Shown here one piece after another: positions 23,349 through 33,038 of a DNA stretch of 64,000 bases; the stretch's first letter is position 1, and every line of letters begins with the position of its first letter. The notes beneath the pieces are model-generated. The model was given only the letters and a program-made list of their open reading frames with translations, ran no database searches and was not told the origin of the DNA. Origin of the DNA: Rhinopomastus cyanomelas. Taxonomy: Eukaryota > Chordata > Aves > Bucerotiformes > Rhinopomastidae. The stretch lies in NCBI GenBank assembly GCA_013400115.1, contig VXBP01007145.1, forward strand, positions 62,001 to 126,000, written 5' to 3'. The translations under genes were made by a program, and so were the position numbers.

Positions 23349-23998
23349 ATATCCCTCTCCTCCAACTTTTCCAAAGATCACACAGATCCAGCATTTCCTG
23401 CTCTCCTGGATCGTCCACATTGCATCAACTGACTGAGAAATCAAATGTCCATGGGTACTGCACAGCACCATCAGCTCTGCCTTTCCCAATCCAAACCAAT
23501 TCAGTTGACACCATTATTTCCAATCCTTGGACAGAAATAGCTGCAGATCTAAGCAGTTTACACCCATCGTCAGCCTTTTTCAAGCTGTAGTGCAGATGCT
23601 CAGACCATATTGTTGTCAGTACAGTTCCCCATCCTAATAGTGTATCCTAATGAAGCATGTAATGTGCCAATTTACAGCGTGGATGGGCTCACATCTTCAT
23701 AAGAAGCAACACTGCACACCGTGGGGCCTGAAATACCAGCACGAGTGCTGACTTGCTGCTCAAAGAGGAGTAACAAACTCTTCTTTCCCCATTTTCTCGC
23801 CAGAAATGCTGGAGCATTGCCCAGGAAACCCTTGGGACTGCATTTGCCACATCCCCAGGGTGTTTGCCACACACCTCCCAGCACACTTGAGCAGCACAGA
23901 GCAGACTAAACCTGCTACATTCACTCTTCAAAACTCTTCTAATGACCACCTTCAGCAAACCATCCCATATCTGAACAGACTCCGCTGATGCTTTGTTT
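23349..23998. other. Unique noncoding stretch
   Basis: About 650 bp with short overlapping frames on both strands at 23672-23988, none with a recognisable domain. Confidence 0.55.
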
Positions 23999-24425
23999 TC
24001 ACAGAATCATAGTGTCATAGGATCCAAGCCCTCTACACCAAGCAGGGCCATCACTCACCAGACTAGGCTGCCCAGAGCCCCAGCCAGCCTGACCTTGAAT
24101 GGCTCCAGGGATGAAGTCTCCACCACGTCTTTAGGCAATTTTCCTCTGGGCAGACTGTTCCAGGCATCCCCCACCTCAGACTCAAGGACTTTTTCCTCCT
24201 GTCCACCTTCACTCTGTCCTTTCCCAGATTCAAAACATGACCCCTTGTCCTATCATTCCCCGCCCTTGGGAATGGTCTTCTCCAGCCTTATGACAGCCCC
24301 TTTCAGGGTCTGGAAAGTTGCTATAAAGTTCCCCTGGAGCCTTCTCCTCTACAGGCTGAACAGCCCCAAGTCCTTCAGCCTGTTGCCAGAGCAGAGGAGC
24401 TCCAGCCCTCTGAGCATTACTTTCA
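23999..24425 (-). mobile_element. CR1 LINE 3' fragment, group E
   Basis: Antisense copy with the tail at the left (cacagaatcatagtgtcata), then the group E ORF2 end including the phrase gacagcccctttcaggg at about 24293. It is 5' truncated near 24425. Confidence 0.92.
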
Positions 24426-24861
24426 ACTGAAGGTCATTTCACTCAGTATAGCGAGAACAATCACAGCTACAGGTTTCACATCAAGAATAGGGTTCATGAC
24501 TCCTGTGTTTCCATTTCCAGCCCTAAAAGAAATCCCAGCTACACTCTAAACAAGTCATTTGGACCTGAAAGCCAGAGAGCACACAGTGGGTCCAAGGGAC
24601 TTATAGAGGCTCAGAACTTCTGAAAGCCATGACCTTGATTCCTGCTCAGTTAATCCAACCAAACAAGGGCACTGTGCTGTATAAAGCTCAGAGATCACCT
24701 CCTCAAAAAAGATGGCACAAAGTGCAAAGTACCTCTAGGAACTTGCACTCACTCTACAGCCCCTGCAGAAGCTTTTCACACATTTTAACCCTCTGCTTTG
24801 CTCTCTGCTGCCAACCACAACCCCATAACTCTAATCACAAAATACTAATGGTAATTACCTG
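24426..24861. other. Unique noncoding stretch
   Basis: About 435 bp, no gene or repeat recognised. Confidence 0.5.
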
Positions 24862-25260
24862 ATTAGAGGGCCACGAGGATGAACAGAGGCTGAAGCCCTT
24901 CTGCTATGGGGACAGGCTGAGAGAGCTGGGGTTGTTGAGATTAGAGAAGGGAAAGTTCCAGGGTAAGCTAATACTGACTTTCTAGCACCTGAAAGGGGGC
25001 TACAGCAAAGCTGGAGAAGGGTTTTTTTCAAGAGCCTTTAGTGACAGAAGAAGGAGCAATGGCCTGAAATTGAAATAGGGGAGGTTTAGACTGGATGTTG
25101 GAAAGAAGTTCTTCACCAAGAGGGTGCTGAGGCACTGGAACAAATTTCCCAGGAAAGTTGTGGCTGTTCCATCCCTGGAAGTGTTGAAAGCCAGGTAGGA
25201 TGGGGCTGTGGGTGGTGGTGTCTGGTGAGAGGTGTCATTGACCATGGATTCTATGATTTA
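24862..25260 (+). mobile_element. CR1 LINE 3' fragment, group G-like
   Basis: Plus-strand distal ORF2 (gggacaggctgagagagctg, then ggaggtttagactggatgtt) and a short tail ending tggattctatgatt. The end of the tail phrase is deleted relative to other copies. It is 5' truncated. Confidence 0.9.
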
Positions 25261-25747
25261 ATATTATTTTACTGCTTACAAAGCTGGGCAAGAACTTTTT
25301 AATCATGAGTGAATATTCATGTTGAACATGGAGGAGAGCCTAGAATTCATGAGTATAACTTGTTGGAGGTGACAGAGACAACCCTGTGACAGTGATCCTT
25401 GTCGACACGACTGTGCACGCTCTGCTGGCTAATGCCAAAATGATTCACATCTTTGACATTGCTATCAGATGGAGGGATGGAATGTTACTCTGTGGGAGAA
25501 TAAATAGCATTAGTAATCTTTTTCTTCTTGGTTTTTCTTTTTCTTCTTTCTTTTGGAGACATTTGTTCAGTGCTCTTAACCTAATTGTGCCTGTATTTCT
25601 ACAAGTAGTATTTGGAAAGGCAGAAGGAGTTTGCTGGAGATTTACGCTCTGTCTGTAACTCCTCCCATGGGGAGCTGGAAATGGCACCACTATAAAACCT
25701 ACAGGCAGGAGAGCAGCTTTTCCTCAAATTTCATCAGTTCCCTGTAT
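25261..25747. other. Unique noncoding stretch with a pyrimidine tract
   Basis: No gene recognised. A T/C-rich simple tract lies at about 25517-25556. Confidence 0.55.
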
Positions 25748-26223
25748 ATAGAATCATTTAGGCTAGAAAAGACCTTTTAAGATCATCTAGTCCAACCCTG
25801 AAACCAACTGTTCCAAGGCCACCACTAAACCCAATCCCTGAGCTCCAGATCTCCACCACTGTGAAACACAGCCAGGAATGGCAATTCAACCCCGTCCCTT
25901 GGAAGCCTGTTCCAAGGCCTGAGGACTCGATAATCTAGGAGGTCTCTTCCGACCATGGTAATACTGTAATACTGTGATACTGTGACTCTTTCCGGGAAGA
26001 TTTTCCTCAGGGCCAAGCTAACCTTCCCCTGGAGCGGCTGGAGGCCTTTTCCTTTTGTGCTGTCACTGGTTCCTTGGGAGAAAAGACCAACCCTCACCTC
26101 TCTCCACTCTCCTGTCACGCATTTGCAGACAGCAAGAAGCTCTCCCCTTCAGCCTTCCTTTCTTGAGCCTAACCAGCCCCAGCTCCCTCAGCTGCTCCTC
26201 ACAGGGTTTGTTCTCCAGACTTG
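25748..26223 (-). mobile_element. CR1 LINE 3' fragment, group J (old), interrupted by a 55-bp insertion
   Basis: Antisense divergent CR1. The tail is at 25750 (atagaatcatttaggctaga). The ORF2 end and the phrase coding for LENKPCEEQLRELGLV on the minus strand (near 26200) follow. It is split at 25929-25983 by a tiny plus-strand CR1 tail flanked by gactc on both sides. Sequence on either side of that insertion joins cleanly. Confidence 0.9.
25929..25983 (+). mobile_element. Ultra-short CR1 tail insertion with 5-bp target duplication
   Basis: 55 bp consisting of the last CR1 phrase (ggaggtctcttccgacc) and an 8-bp-unit tail in a taatactg variant. gactc is present at 25924-25928 and again at 25984-25988, which fits a target-site duplication. 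Removing the insert restores the antisense CR1 sequence around it. Confidence 0.85.
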
Positions 26224-26406
26224 CCAGACGCAGAGACTCACACACTGCCCTGGGAAGACTGGGCCAGGCCGAGGGAAGCCTCTCCATGAAGAAATTGTTC
26301 CTCAAGGCCAACATAAATCTCCCCTGGCAGAACTTGAAGTCATTTCCTCTTGTCCTGTTCCTTGTTCTTTAGGAGAAGAGACCAACCCCTGCCTCTTTCC
26401 ACCCTT
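26224..26406 (-). mobile_element. CR1 LINE fragment, group J (old), second copy
   Basis: A further antisense J segment, repeating the part of ORF2 already seen at 25983-26140 (phrase ttcctcaaggccaacataaa). It is therefore a second insertion, or a tandem duplication, in the same orientation. Both ends are truncated. Confidence 0.85.
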
Positions 26407-26545
26407 CTGTGGGGCAGTTGCAGACAGAATCACAGAATCACAGAATCACAGAATCATTAGGTATTGGAAGGGACATCGAAAGATCATCTAGTCCAATCCC
26501 CCTGCCACAGCAGGATCACCCAGACCAAGTCACCCAGGAACACAT

Positions 26546-27487
26546 TCAGGTGGGTCTTAAATGTCTCCAGTGAAGCAGACTCCACAACCTCCCTGGGCAG
26601 CCCCCTCCAGTCCTTCTATTCTGGCCCATGTCCTCACCCCAAAAAGGAAATAATGAACCTAAGACAATTTGTGCCCCAGAGTCTTTCACCAAACGTCCTA
26701 ATGCCTTAAGGTCTTTCTTCATTCCCCTCAGGCTATGGAATACAGCTTCCTCCCCACTTGTCTGGAGGATCAGCAGTGGGTTATAGTCAGCTGACCTCAC
26801 CAGGTTAGGGAGCAACCCAGTGATGTCCCTGATTCGGGCTCCCGGTAAACTGCAGACTTCCCTATGATGGGGGTCAGCTCTGCATATTGGGCCCTCAGTC
26901 CCTTTCAGGAGCGAGTCTTCAATAACTAGGACCCTTCTCTTCTTTGTACAGGAGGTCATCATGGTACTAGAAGCCTTCCTGGGTTTATCCAACTTTGTCA
27001 GGACATTCAGTGTAGGTTCTCTATTCCCTATATCCTTATCAGATTGGCTGTCTTCCAATAGGGGCTCATATCTATTACTTAGTGGCAACTGGGGAGGTGT
27101 GCCAGGCAAGGGTGGCACCTGCCTTCTGCCATGGCCCTGCACTTGGCTCCACTCACCCATTCTACTTGGGCTTCTGTCCTCCACCTGAGAACTATAGGAT
27201 ACAGGCCCCTCCTGAATCTGGCTCTTATTTAGCCATTGTCCAGACTGCTGAGCCTGGCTCCACCTGTCTTCATCAGTTTCAGCCTCTCTAGTTCTCCTGA
27301 GCCTTTCTAGTTCAGCTTGCAGCCTTTCAACCTCATCTTGCAATTGTGCCGCCCGGTCAAGCAGATAATCTGCCTGCTCACACCGTACACAGCCAGGAAG
27401 ATGAGAGAAAACTCTGCATTCTTGACAGCCTATTACCTGCACAACCTTGTCTTCTTGGGGGACCTCTGTTTGGGTTCCCACCTCCAT
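26546..27487 (-). pseudogene. CR1 ORF1 protein remnant, fused to tail-derived sequence
   Basis: 313-codon open frame, the longest in the window. Residues 1-40 hold a Cys pattern (CQEC, then CVRC 9 residues on) resembling the zinc-binding knuckle of CR1 ORF1. Residues 42-68 are a charged heptad-like coiled coil (AAQLQDEVERLQAELERLRR). Residues 180-290 match the esterase-like (SGNH) domain of CR1 ORF1, starting RRVLVIEDSLLKGTEG. The nucleophile box is normally GDS, and here the Gly is Glu. The last 25 residues or so come from the CR1 3' tail. ORF1 proteins bind the element's RNA. The open frame suggests relatively recent activity, but the domain is truncated and its active site altered. Confidence 0.85.
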
Positions 27488-27722
27488 GTGCAGTTGTGAC
27501 CGAAGCCTGGTCTTGTTACCATTTTATTTTTTTTCAGTCAGTCCCCCCATCAGCTAGAAGGTTCTTGGTAAAACAGCCAGTCTCCCGTCTCCCAGCAGCA
27601 ATCCGGTCTTGGTACAGTTTTCCCGCGATCCGCAGCAATCTCTGCCCCTGTACGTCACCACGTACGTAGCCTCGTAGCCACGCAGCCCATGGCTCCTCGC
27701 ACGAAAAGAGCAGAGCTAGATT
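27488..27722 (-). promoter_or_regulatory. Candidate CR1 5' UTR and internal promoter region
   Basis: 235 bp upstream of the ORF1 start codon. It is richer in CpG than any neighbouring sequence (clusters around 27620-27705, such as tacgtcaccacgtacgtagc). CR1 leaders are GC-rich and carry promoter activity. I infer this role from position and composition. The true transcription start is not visible. Confidence 0.55.
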
Positions 27723-27731
27723 AACAAATCC

Positions 27732-28108
27732 ATGGGCCCTGAGGAGATGCACCCAAGGGTGCTGAGAGAACTGGCTGATATTATTGCTCTACCTCTATCT
27801 ATCATCTTTGCCAAATCGTGGCAGACAGGAGAGGTGCCTGAGGACTGGAGGAGAGCCAAAGTCACTCCAGTCTTCAAAAAGGGCAAGAAAGTAGTTCCAG
27901 GAAACTATAGACCGGTCAGCCTCACCTCCATCCCTGGAAAAATGATGGAACGGCTCCTGCTAGAGGGCATCTCAAGGCACTTGGAAGAGAAGAAGGTTAT
28001 CAGGTGTAGTCAGCACGGATTTATCAAGGGGAAATCCTGCTTGACTAACCTGATAGCATTCTATAATGCAATAACTGAATGGTTAGATTCAGGGAAACCA
28101 GTGGATGT
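27732..28108 (+). pseudogene. CR1 ORF2 reverse-transcriptase start, open to the gap
   Basis: 126 codons without a stop. They cover RT conserved blocks 0-2: the HPRVLRELAD start, VTPVFKKGKKVVPGNYRPVS, LTSIPGKMMERLL, QHGFIKGKSCLTNLIAFYNA and the SGKPVD lead into the first catalytic Asp block, which is lost in the Ns. In an active CR1 this enzyme copies element RNA at a nicked genomic target. Whether the rest was intact cannot be seen. Confidence 0.85.
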
Positions 28109-28412
28109 NNNNNNNNNNNNNNNNNNNNNNNNNNNNNNNNNNNNNNNNNNNNNNNNNNNNNNNNNNNNNNNNNNNNNNNNNNNNNNNNNNNNNNNNNNNN
28201 NNNNNNNNNNNNNNNNNNNNNNNNNNNNNNNNNNNNNNNNNNNNNNNNNNNNNNNNNNNNNNNNNNNNNNNNNNNNNNNNNNNNNNNNNNNNNNNNNNNN
28301 NNNNNNNNNNNNNNNNNNNNNNNNNNNNNNNNNNNNNNNNNNNNNNNNNNNNNNNNNNNNNNNNNNNNNNNNNNNNNNNNNNNNNNNNNNNNNNNNNNNN
28401 NNNNNNNNNNNN
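28109..28412. other. Assembly gap (304 Ns)
   Basis: A run of Ns inside the CR1 ORF2. Counting from SGKPVD to LERVQRRA in other CR1 RT sequences would require about 700 bp or more. The run is therefore probably an under-estimate, unless the copy carries a deletion. Confidence 0.98.
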
Positions 28413-28870
28413 CTGGAGAGGGTCCAGCGGAGGGCTACGAGGATGATTAGGGGACAGGAGGGCATGGCTTATGAGGAGAGGCTGAGGGACTTGGGGCTTT
28501 TTAGTCTGGAGAAGAGAAGACTTAGGGGAGATTTGATCAATGTTTATAAGTATCTGAAGGCTGGCCAGGAGAGGGGAGATAGGCCTCTTTTCACTTGCTC
28601 CCTGTGACAGGACGAGGAGCAATGGGTGTAAGTTGCAGCAGAGGAGGTTCTGCCTCAACACAAGGGGGAACTTCTTTACTGTAAGGGTCACAGAGCACTG
28701 GAACAGGCTTCCCAGGGAGGTCGTGGAGTCTCCTTCTCTGCCAGGCACGCCTGGTTGTGTACCTCTGTGATCTGTGTTAGATAGTTTTGTCCTGCTCCAG
28801 CAGGGGGGTTAGACTCGATGATCTCTTGGGTCCCTTCCAACCCCTAACATCCTATGATCCTATGATTCTA

Positions 28871-29105
28871 TGATCTCACCAGTCTCCAGTCTCCCAGCAG
28901 CAATCCGGGCTCTCTTCGGCCTCCTTTTCTCCAGACTAACCAGCCCCAGCTCCGTCAGCTGCTCTTCACAAGGTTTGTTCACCAGACCCTCCCTCAGTTC
29001 TGCTGCCCTTCTCTGGATCCACCTGACAACCTCACATTGCTCAGGACTCAAAATATACTTGGGGTCATCAAATTCTGTGAACTTTATCCTAGACACCATC
29101 ACACA
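28871..29105 (-). mobile_element. CR1 LINE distal ORF2 fragment, group J-like, tail missing
   Basis: Antisense. The minus-strand frame at 28860-29114 reads SPEQCEVVRWIQRRAAELRE, GLVNKPCEEQLTELGLVSLE and KRRPKRARIAAGRLETG. The left end carries a 30-bp segment (about 28877-28906) nearly identical to the CR1 leader at 27580-27608. The 3' end is therefore replaced by leader-like sequence rather than a normal tail. Confidence 0.85.
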
Positions 29106-30799
29106 AGAAATCACTATACAGGGAATGTCCAGGAAAGCTCTTTTGGGACTGCCGTAAAGACTTAAAACCTTCGGATTTTTCCATAATGGGAGTTTTCAGG
29201 TAACAACGCAATTACGAGACAGTGGGTGGGGAGGTGGCAATGCACAGCAGATGCACAGAGCTGCCCCTACTCCACTTTACAGCACCAGAATTCAGTTGCC
29301 CACTTCAGAATGAAGGCTCAGCCCAGAAAACACCCTCAGCAATCCCTTTCTATACAGATCCTGATGCTCAGAACCCTGTTTAGGAAAATCAAAATTAAAA
29401 ACTACATAAAACACAGGAATCAGGCCCTTGCAAAGATGCACAGAGGTGCTGGAAGCATAAAACACAGCAAGTAAATCAAGGCAAATGCAAACAACCTAAA
29501 TGACTCCTTAAGAAATTTCTTTCTCCAGCCTTAAATTGTCACAAGCCAGCGAGCAGGAACTGATGCCAGTACTTCCATTAGGAGAGATCCCATAAACAAA
29601 CCTCTGCTTGAGGAAGGTTTTCTTTTCTCCTATTTCACTAGCCAAAGCCCACTTCTCACCTTCAAAGCGCATTAATTCCCTGAATCTTCTTGTACTGTGA
29701 TTATGAGCCTCATTTTATGGAAGAGGAAAATGAGGCAGAGAGGTTAACTGACTTGCCCATAGGTCCAACTCTATAGACCCATAAAGAAAGATAGATGTGT
29801 TACATGTCTTAATTTTAATGTCCTTTCAATCCAGCAAAGCTGGACTGGTGGTAATTAGGGCGACTGGTTTTAACGGGCAGTGATGTGCTAAGTAAGAAAT
29901 TGAGGCAGTTCTTTAGTGCCACCATAAAACACAGCTAAAATAACCTTCTTGTGCTGCCCAGGGTGGGAATATTTTTATTCCTGTTCATTTTGGATGATGG
30001 AAGTGATCTGCCTGGTGCCTGGCTGCTCAGGACCAATGTCCAACAGGTTTGCCACCACAGGCTCCATCATGGGAGACAGGCAAGGAGGCACCACCTTATA
30101 GGAGAATTCAGCGTGTTCATCCCTTTCTGAGCTGGACTGTGTCAACCAAGGCTTGAAGAATCAGAATTTCCTGCTAAATCTACTGTGAGAGAGCACTTCT
30201 ACCAAAAAAAGCACCTGGAGAGCTTCTTAACTTCAAGACTCTTCACAAAACAATTTATGTCTGAACACACAAAATCCCAGAAGGACAGCTGAACAGAGAT
30301 AATGTCCAAAAACACATTAATCAAAATAATAAGATAAAATTAAGTTGTCTTTATGGTTTAATAGTCTCCATCTGCAACTAGTGTGTGAGAACTATAGAAA
30401 AATACCCTGGTTGTTAGAATAACCTGCAAACCTCTAACACATCTTTCAGATCCCTGTAAGTAGTTCAGTGAGTACCACAGCAGCATCAAGCTGGACCTGT
30501 ATAAGAAGCCAGGGAAGACACCCAGATTACTTCAAATGGATCAGTGGGTTGTGATGTGGTCCTTCATCTTCCTGGGAGATGGTTTGGGATGATTTCAGAA
30601 TTACTGAAATCCCTTCCTGAGCAGTGGAGCTTTAAGCACAGCACAGTGTGCATGGTCCTTCACACATTCCCAGAGGCACCAAATGCCCCTGGTGAAACAG
30701 AACCATGCAACCCTTCACCTTCTCCAGCCAAGATGGAACAAAATCACTAAGAAGACTACATGGATAGTTATTCAACACCCAAACACCAACCCTGGGTCA
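29106..30799. other. Unique noncoding stretch containing a MIR
   Basis: About 1.7 kb, no host exon recognised. Apart from the MIR at 29680-29770 I see no repeat. AT-rich parts lie near 29380-29480 and 30300-30360. Confidence 0.55.
29680..29770 (+). mobile_element. Ancient MIR SINE fragment
   Basis: The segment from ttatgagcctcattttatgg through gaggaaaatgaggcagagag to gttaactgacttgcccatag aligns by eye with the MIR core and its 3' side (the cattttacagatgagg, tgaggcacagagaggttaa and gacttgccca phrases). The internal promoter part and the terminal tail are not recognisable. MIRs are remnants of an amniote-wide tRNA-derived SINE family, far older than the CR1 copies here. Confidence 0.85.
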
Positions 30800-30975
30800 G
30801 AAATTGCCCGGGAAAGTAGTGGAGTACCCATCCCTGGAGGTGTTTACGGACAGACTGGCTGTGTCTATTAGTGCCCTGATCTGGCCAATGAGGCCATGTT
30901 ACGTCCTGGACAGGGCGGAATGAGCTCAGAGGAGGGCTTTTCCAGCCTCAATAACTCTGTCATTCTATGAAAAAG
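30800..30975 (+). mobile_element. CR1 LINE 3' end, group I
   Basis: Starts at the VVEYPSLEVF-like region and ends ctctgtcattctatga. It carries the group I phrase gagctcagaggagggctttt. It is 5' truncated. Similar tails occur at 48866 and 58075. Confidence 0.87.
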
Positions 30976-30984
30976 CAAATTTTT

Positions 30985-31460
30985 GAAGCCTGGGAGTCCC
31001 CAACATGAGAAGGACACAGAGCTGCTGGAAGGTGTCCAGAGGAGAGCAACTCAAATGGTCAGAGGGCTGAGTGAGCTGGGGTTGCTCAGCCTGAAGAACA
31101 GGAGGCTCCCAAGTGACCTTCTAATAGCTTTCCAATCTCTGAAGGGGGTACAAGAAAGCTGGGGGAGGGCTTCTGACATGAGTGGTAGCAAGAGGACAAG
31201 GGGAAAGGGTTCCAGACTTGAAGAGGGGAGATTGACGTTGGACATGAGGAACCAATTCTTTCCTGTGAGGGTGGGGAGTTGCTGGAACCAGTGGCCCAAA
31301 GCTGTTGTGGTTGCCCCATCCCTGGCAGTGTTGAAGGCCAGGTTGGAGGGGGCCCTGAGTAACCTGATCTAGCAAAGGTGTCCCTGCCTGTGCAGGGGAT
31401 TTGGAATTGGATGATCTTTAAGGTCTCTTCCAACCCTGGCCATTCTGTGATTCTATGATT
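30985..31460 (+). mobile_element. CR1 LINE 3' fragment, group D
   Basis: Plus-strand distal ORF2, with a 129-codon frame at 30983-31372 that includes LLEGVQRRATQMVRGLSELG, then RGKGSRLEEGRLTLDMRNQF. The tail ends gtgattctatgattta. About 30 bp after the RRATQMVRGL region is deleted. It follows the I tail at 30800 in the same orientation. Confidence 0.93.
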
Positions 31461-32093
31461 TACTACCCATGTTGCACAAGCCAAGATAGGTATCACTAGC
31501 CAAAACTTTGCTTAGGAAGGAAGAGAAGTGGCACTCCAACAGAAAGGAAAAACCCCATAAACTTCCTGAACAAAGCAGTCAAAATCCTTGGAAAGACTGT
31601 TGGAAAAAATAACAAAAGCACAGAACACATTTAACTTCCTCTTGCAGTACCTCCTCTTGTGGCCTCCAGCTCTTCAAGGATGGAGAACAACCTGCACAGA
31701 CAACTTGTTGCCAGCTTTCTTTTGTCTTTATATTCAGAAGTAGAAGCAAAGAAGGTGGTGCTTTGCCTCCTCTTAAGCAGAGAAATGAAATACAGCCCTC
31801 ATGGACAGAGAATAATGAGCTACTTGAACTCAGCAATGGCCTCCTGCTGCTCCCCAGCCCTCTAAAAGGATTCAGAGCTCTGGAGCTAAAAAAGAATTTC
31901 TGTTAAACATCTCAATTCCAGCCCATCAAAAGCACAGTGCCTCTAATTGGCTGGCATAGCAAAGTTTTAAACATACAACCCCGATAAAATCTGAAAATAT
32001 CCATGTAGGAAGAGATCAGCTTCCTCAAGGAAGTCACACAGGGAAGAACCTTGCACCAGACAGGATGGCTCAATGTGACCAGCGCTGGGATAT
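31461..32093. other. Unique noncoding stretch
   Basis: About 630 bp, no gene or repeat recognised. Confidence 0.55.
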
Positions 32094-33038
32094 AGAATCA
32101 CAGAATCATTCAGGTTGGAAAAGACCCTTGGAATCATGGAATATAATCATCAACCCTACTCTATGAGTTCATTCCTAAACCAGATTCCCCAACACTACAT
32201 CTAAGCAACTTATAAACACAACCAGGGATGGGGACTCAACCACAAACCTGGGAAACCCATTCCAGGGCCTGACCACTCTCTCCAGGAAGAATTTCTTCCT
32301 GATGTCCAGTCTAAACCTCCCCTGTTGAATATTGAAGCCCTTCCCTCTGCTTCTGCCACTACCTGTGAGAAGAGACCAGCAACAATATCTCTCCAATGTC
32401 CTTTCAGATAGTTGTAGAGAGCAATGAGATCGCCCCTCAGCCTCCTCTTCTTCAAACTAAACAGCCCCAACCCTCTCAATCTGTCCTCATAAGATTAATT
32501 CTCCTGGCCCTTCACCAGCTTCGTTGCCCTCCTTTGCACTCACTTCAGCACCTCGATGTTTCTCTTGTGCTGAGGTGACCAAAACTGGACCCAGTACTCA
32601 AAGTGCAGCCTCCCCAGTGCTGAGTACGGGGAGACAATCACCTCCCTACTCCTGCTGGGCACACAGTTTCTAATACAGGCCAGGATGCCACTGGCCTTCT
32701 TGGCCACCTGGGCACACTGCTGGTTCATAGTCCGCTGCCTGTCAGTTAAAACCGCCATGTCCCTTTCTGCTAGACTGCTTTCCAGCCACACTGCCCTAAG
32801 CCTGTAGCGTTGCATGGGGTTGTTGTGACCAAAGTGCAGGACCCCACACTTGAAACTCATACTGTTATCCTCAGCCCATCGATACAGTCTGTCAAGCTCC
32901 TTCTGTTCAGCCCTACTACCCTCCTGCAGAGCAGCACTCCTTTCCAACTTGGTGTCATCTGCAAACTTACTGAGGGTGCACTCAATCCCCTCATCAAGAT
33001 CATTTATGAAGATACTACATAAAAGCAGCATTTCCTGC
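32094..33038 (-). mobile_element. CR1 LINE 3' fragment, group B, long copy
   Basis: Antisense, 945 bp, tail at the left end (agaatcacagaatcattcag). The minus-strand frame at 32540-33040 is 166 codons. It includes INDLDEGIECTLSKFADDTK with the catalytic FADD box intact, MSFKCGVLHFGHNNPMQRYR and REVIVSPYSALGRLHFEYWV. It is 5' truncated within the RT core. This is the most complete group B copy here and a useful reference for the others. Confidence 0.95.

Larger units (their letters stand above)
26407..27722 (-). mobile_element. CR1 LINE lacking ORF2: 5' UTR, ORF1 and 3' tail
   Basis: Read on the minus strand: a CpG-rich leader (27722 to 27488), ORF1 (27487 to about 26625), then a jump straight to the last ORF2 codons and the group A tail. 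The tail ends at 26407 with four agaatcac-type units. ORF2 is absent. It is either a single element with a large internal deletion, or an ORF1 segment abutting an independent group A tail (26407-26620). It lies head to head with the plus-strand RT copy that begins at 27726. Confidence 0.85.
27726..28870 (+). mobile_element. CR1 LINE with RT start, assembly gap and complete 3' end
   Basis: Plus-strand ORF2 from the RT start (GPEEMHPRVLRELADIIALP) with no stop up to the gap at 28109. After the gap it resumes at LERVQRRATRMIRGQEGMAY and continues to a complete tail ending gattctatgatc. The 3' end is related to group A, reading RRFCLNTRGNFFTVRVTEHW with slight frame repair. A frameshift near 28600 breaks the distal frame. 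The clean RT frame suggests this is among the younger copies. Confidence 0.92.

Noticed and set aside
28061..28748. Long open frames made largely of X residues on both strands
   Set aside because: They are artefacts of translating the 304-N gap inside the CR1 copy.
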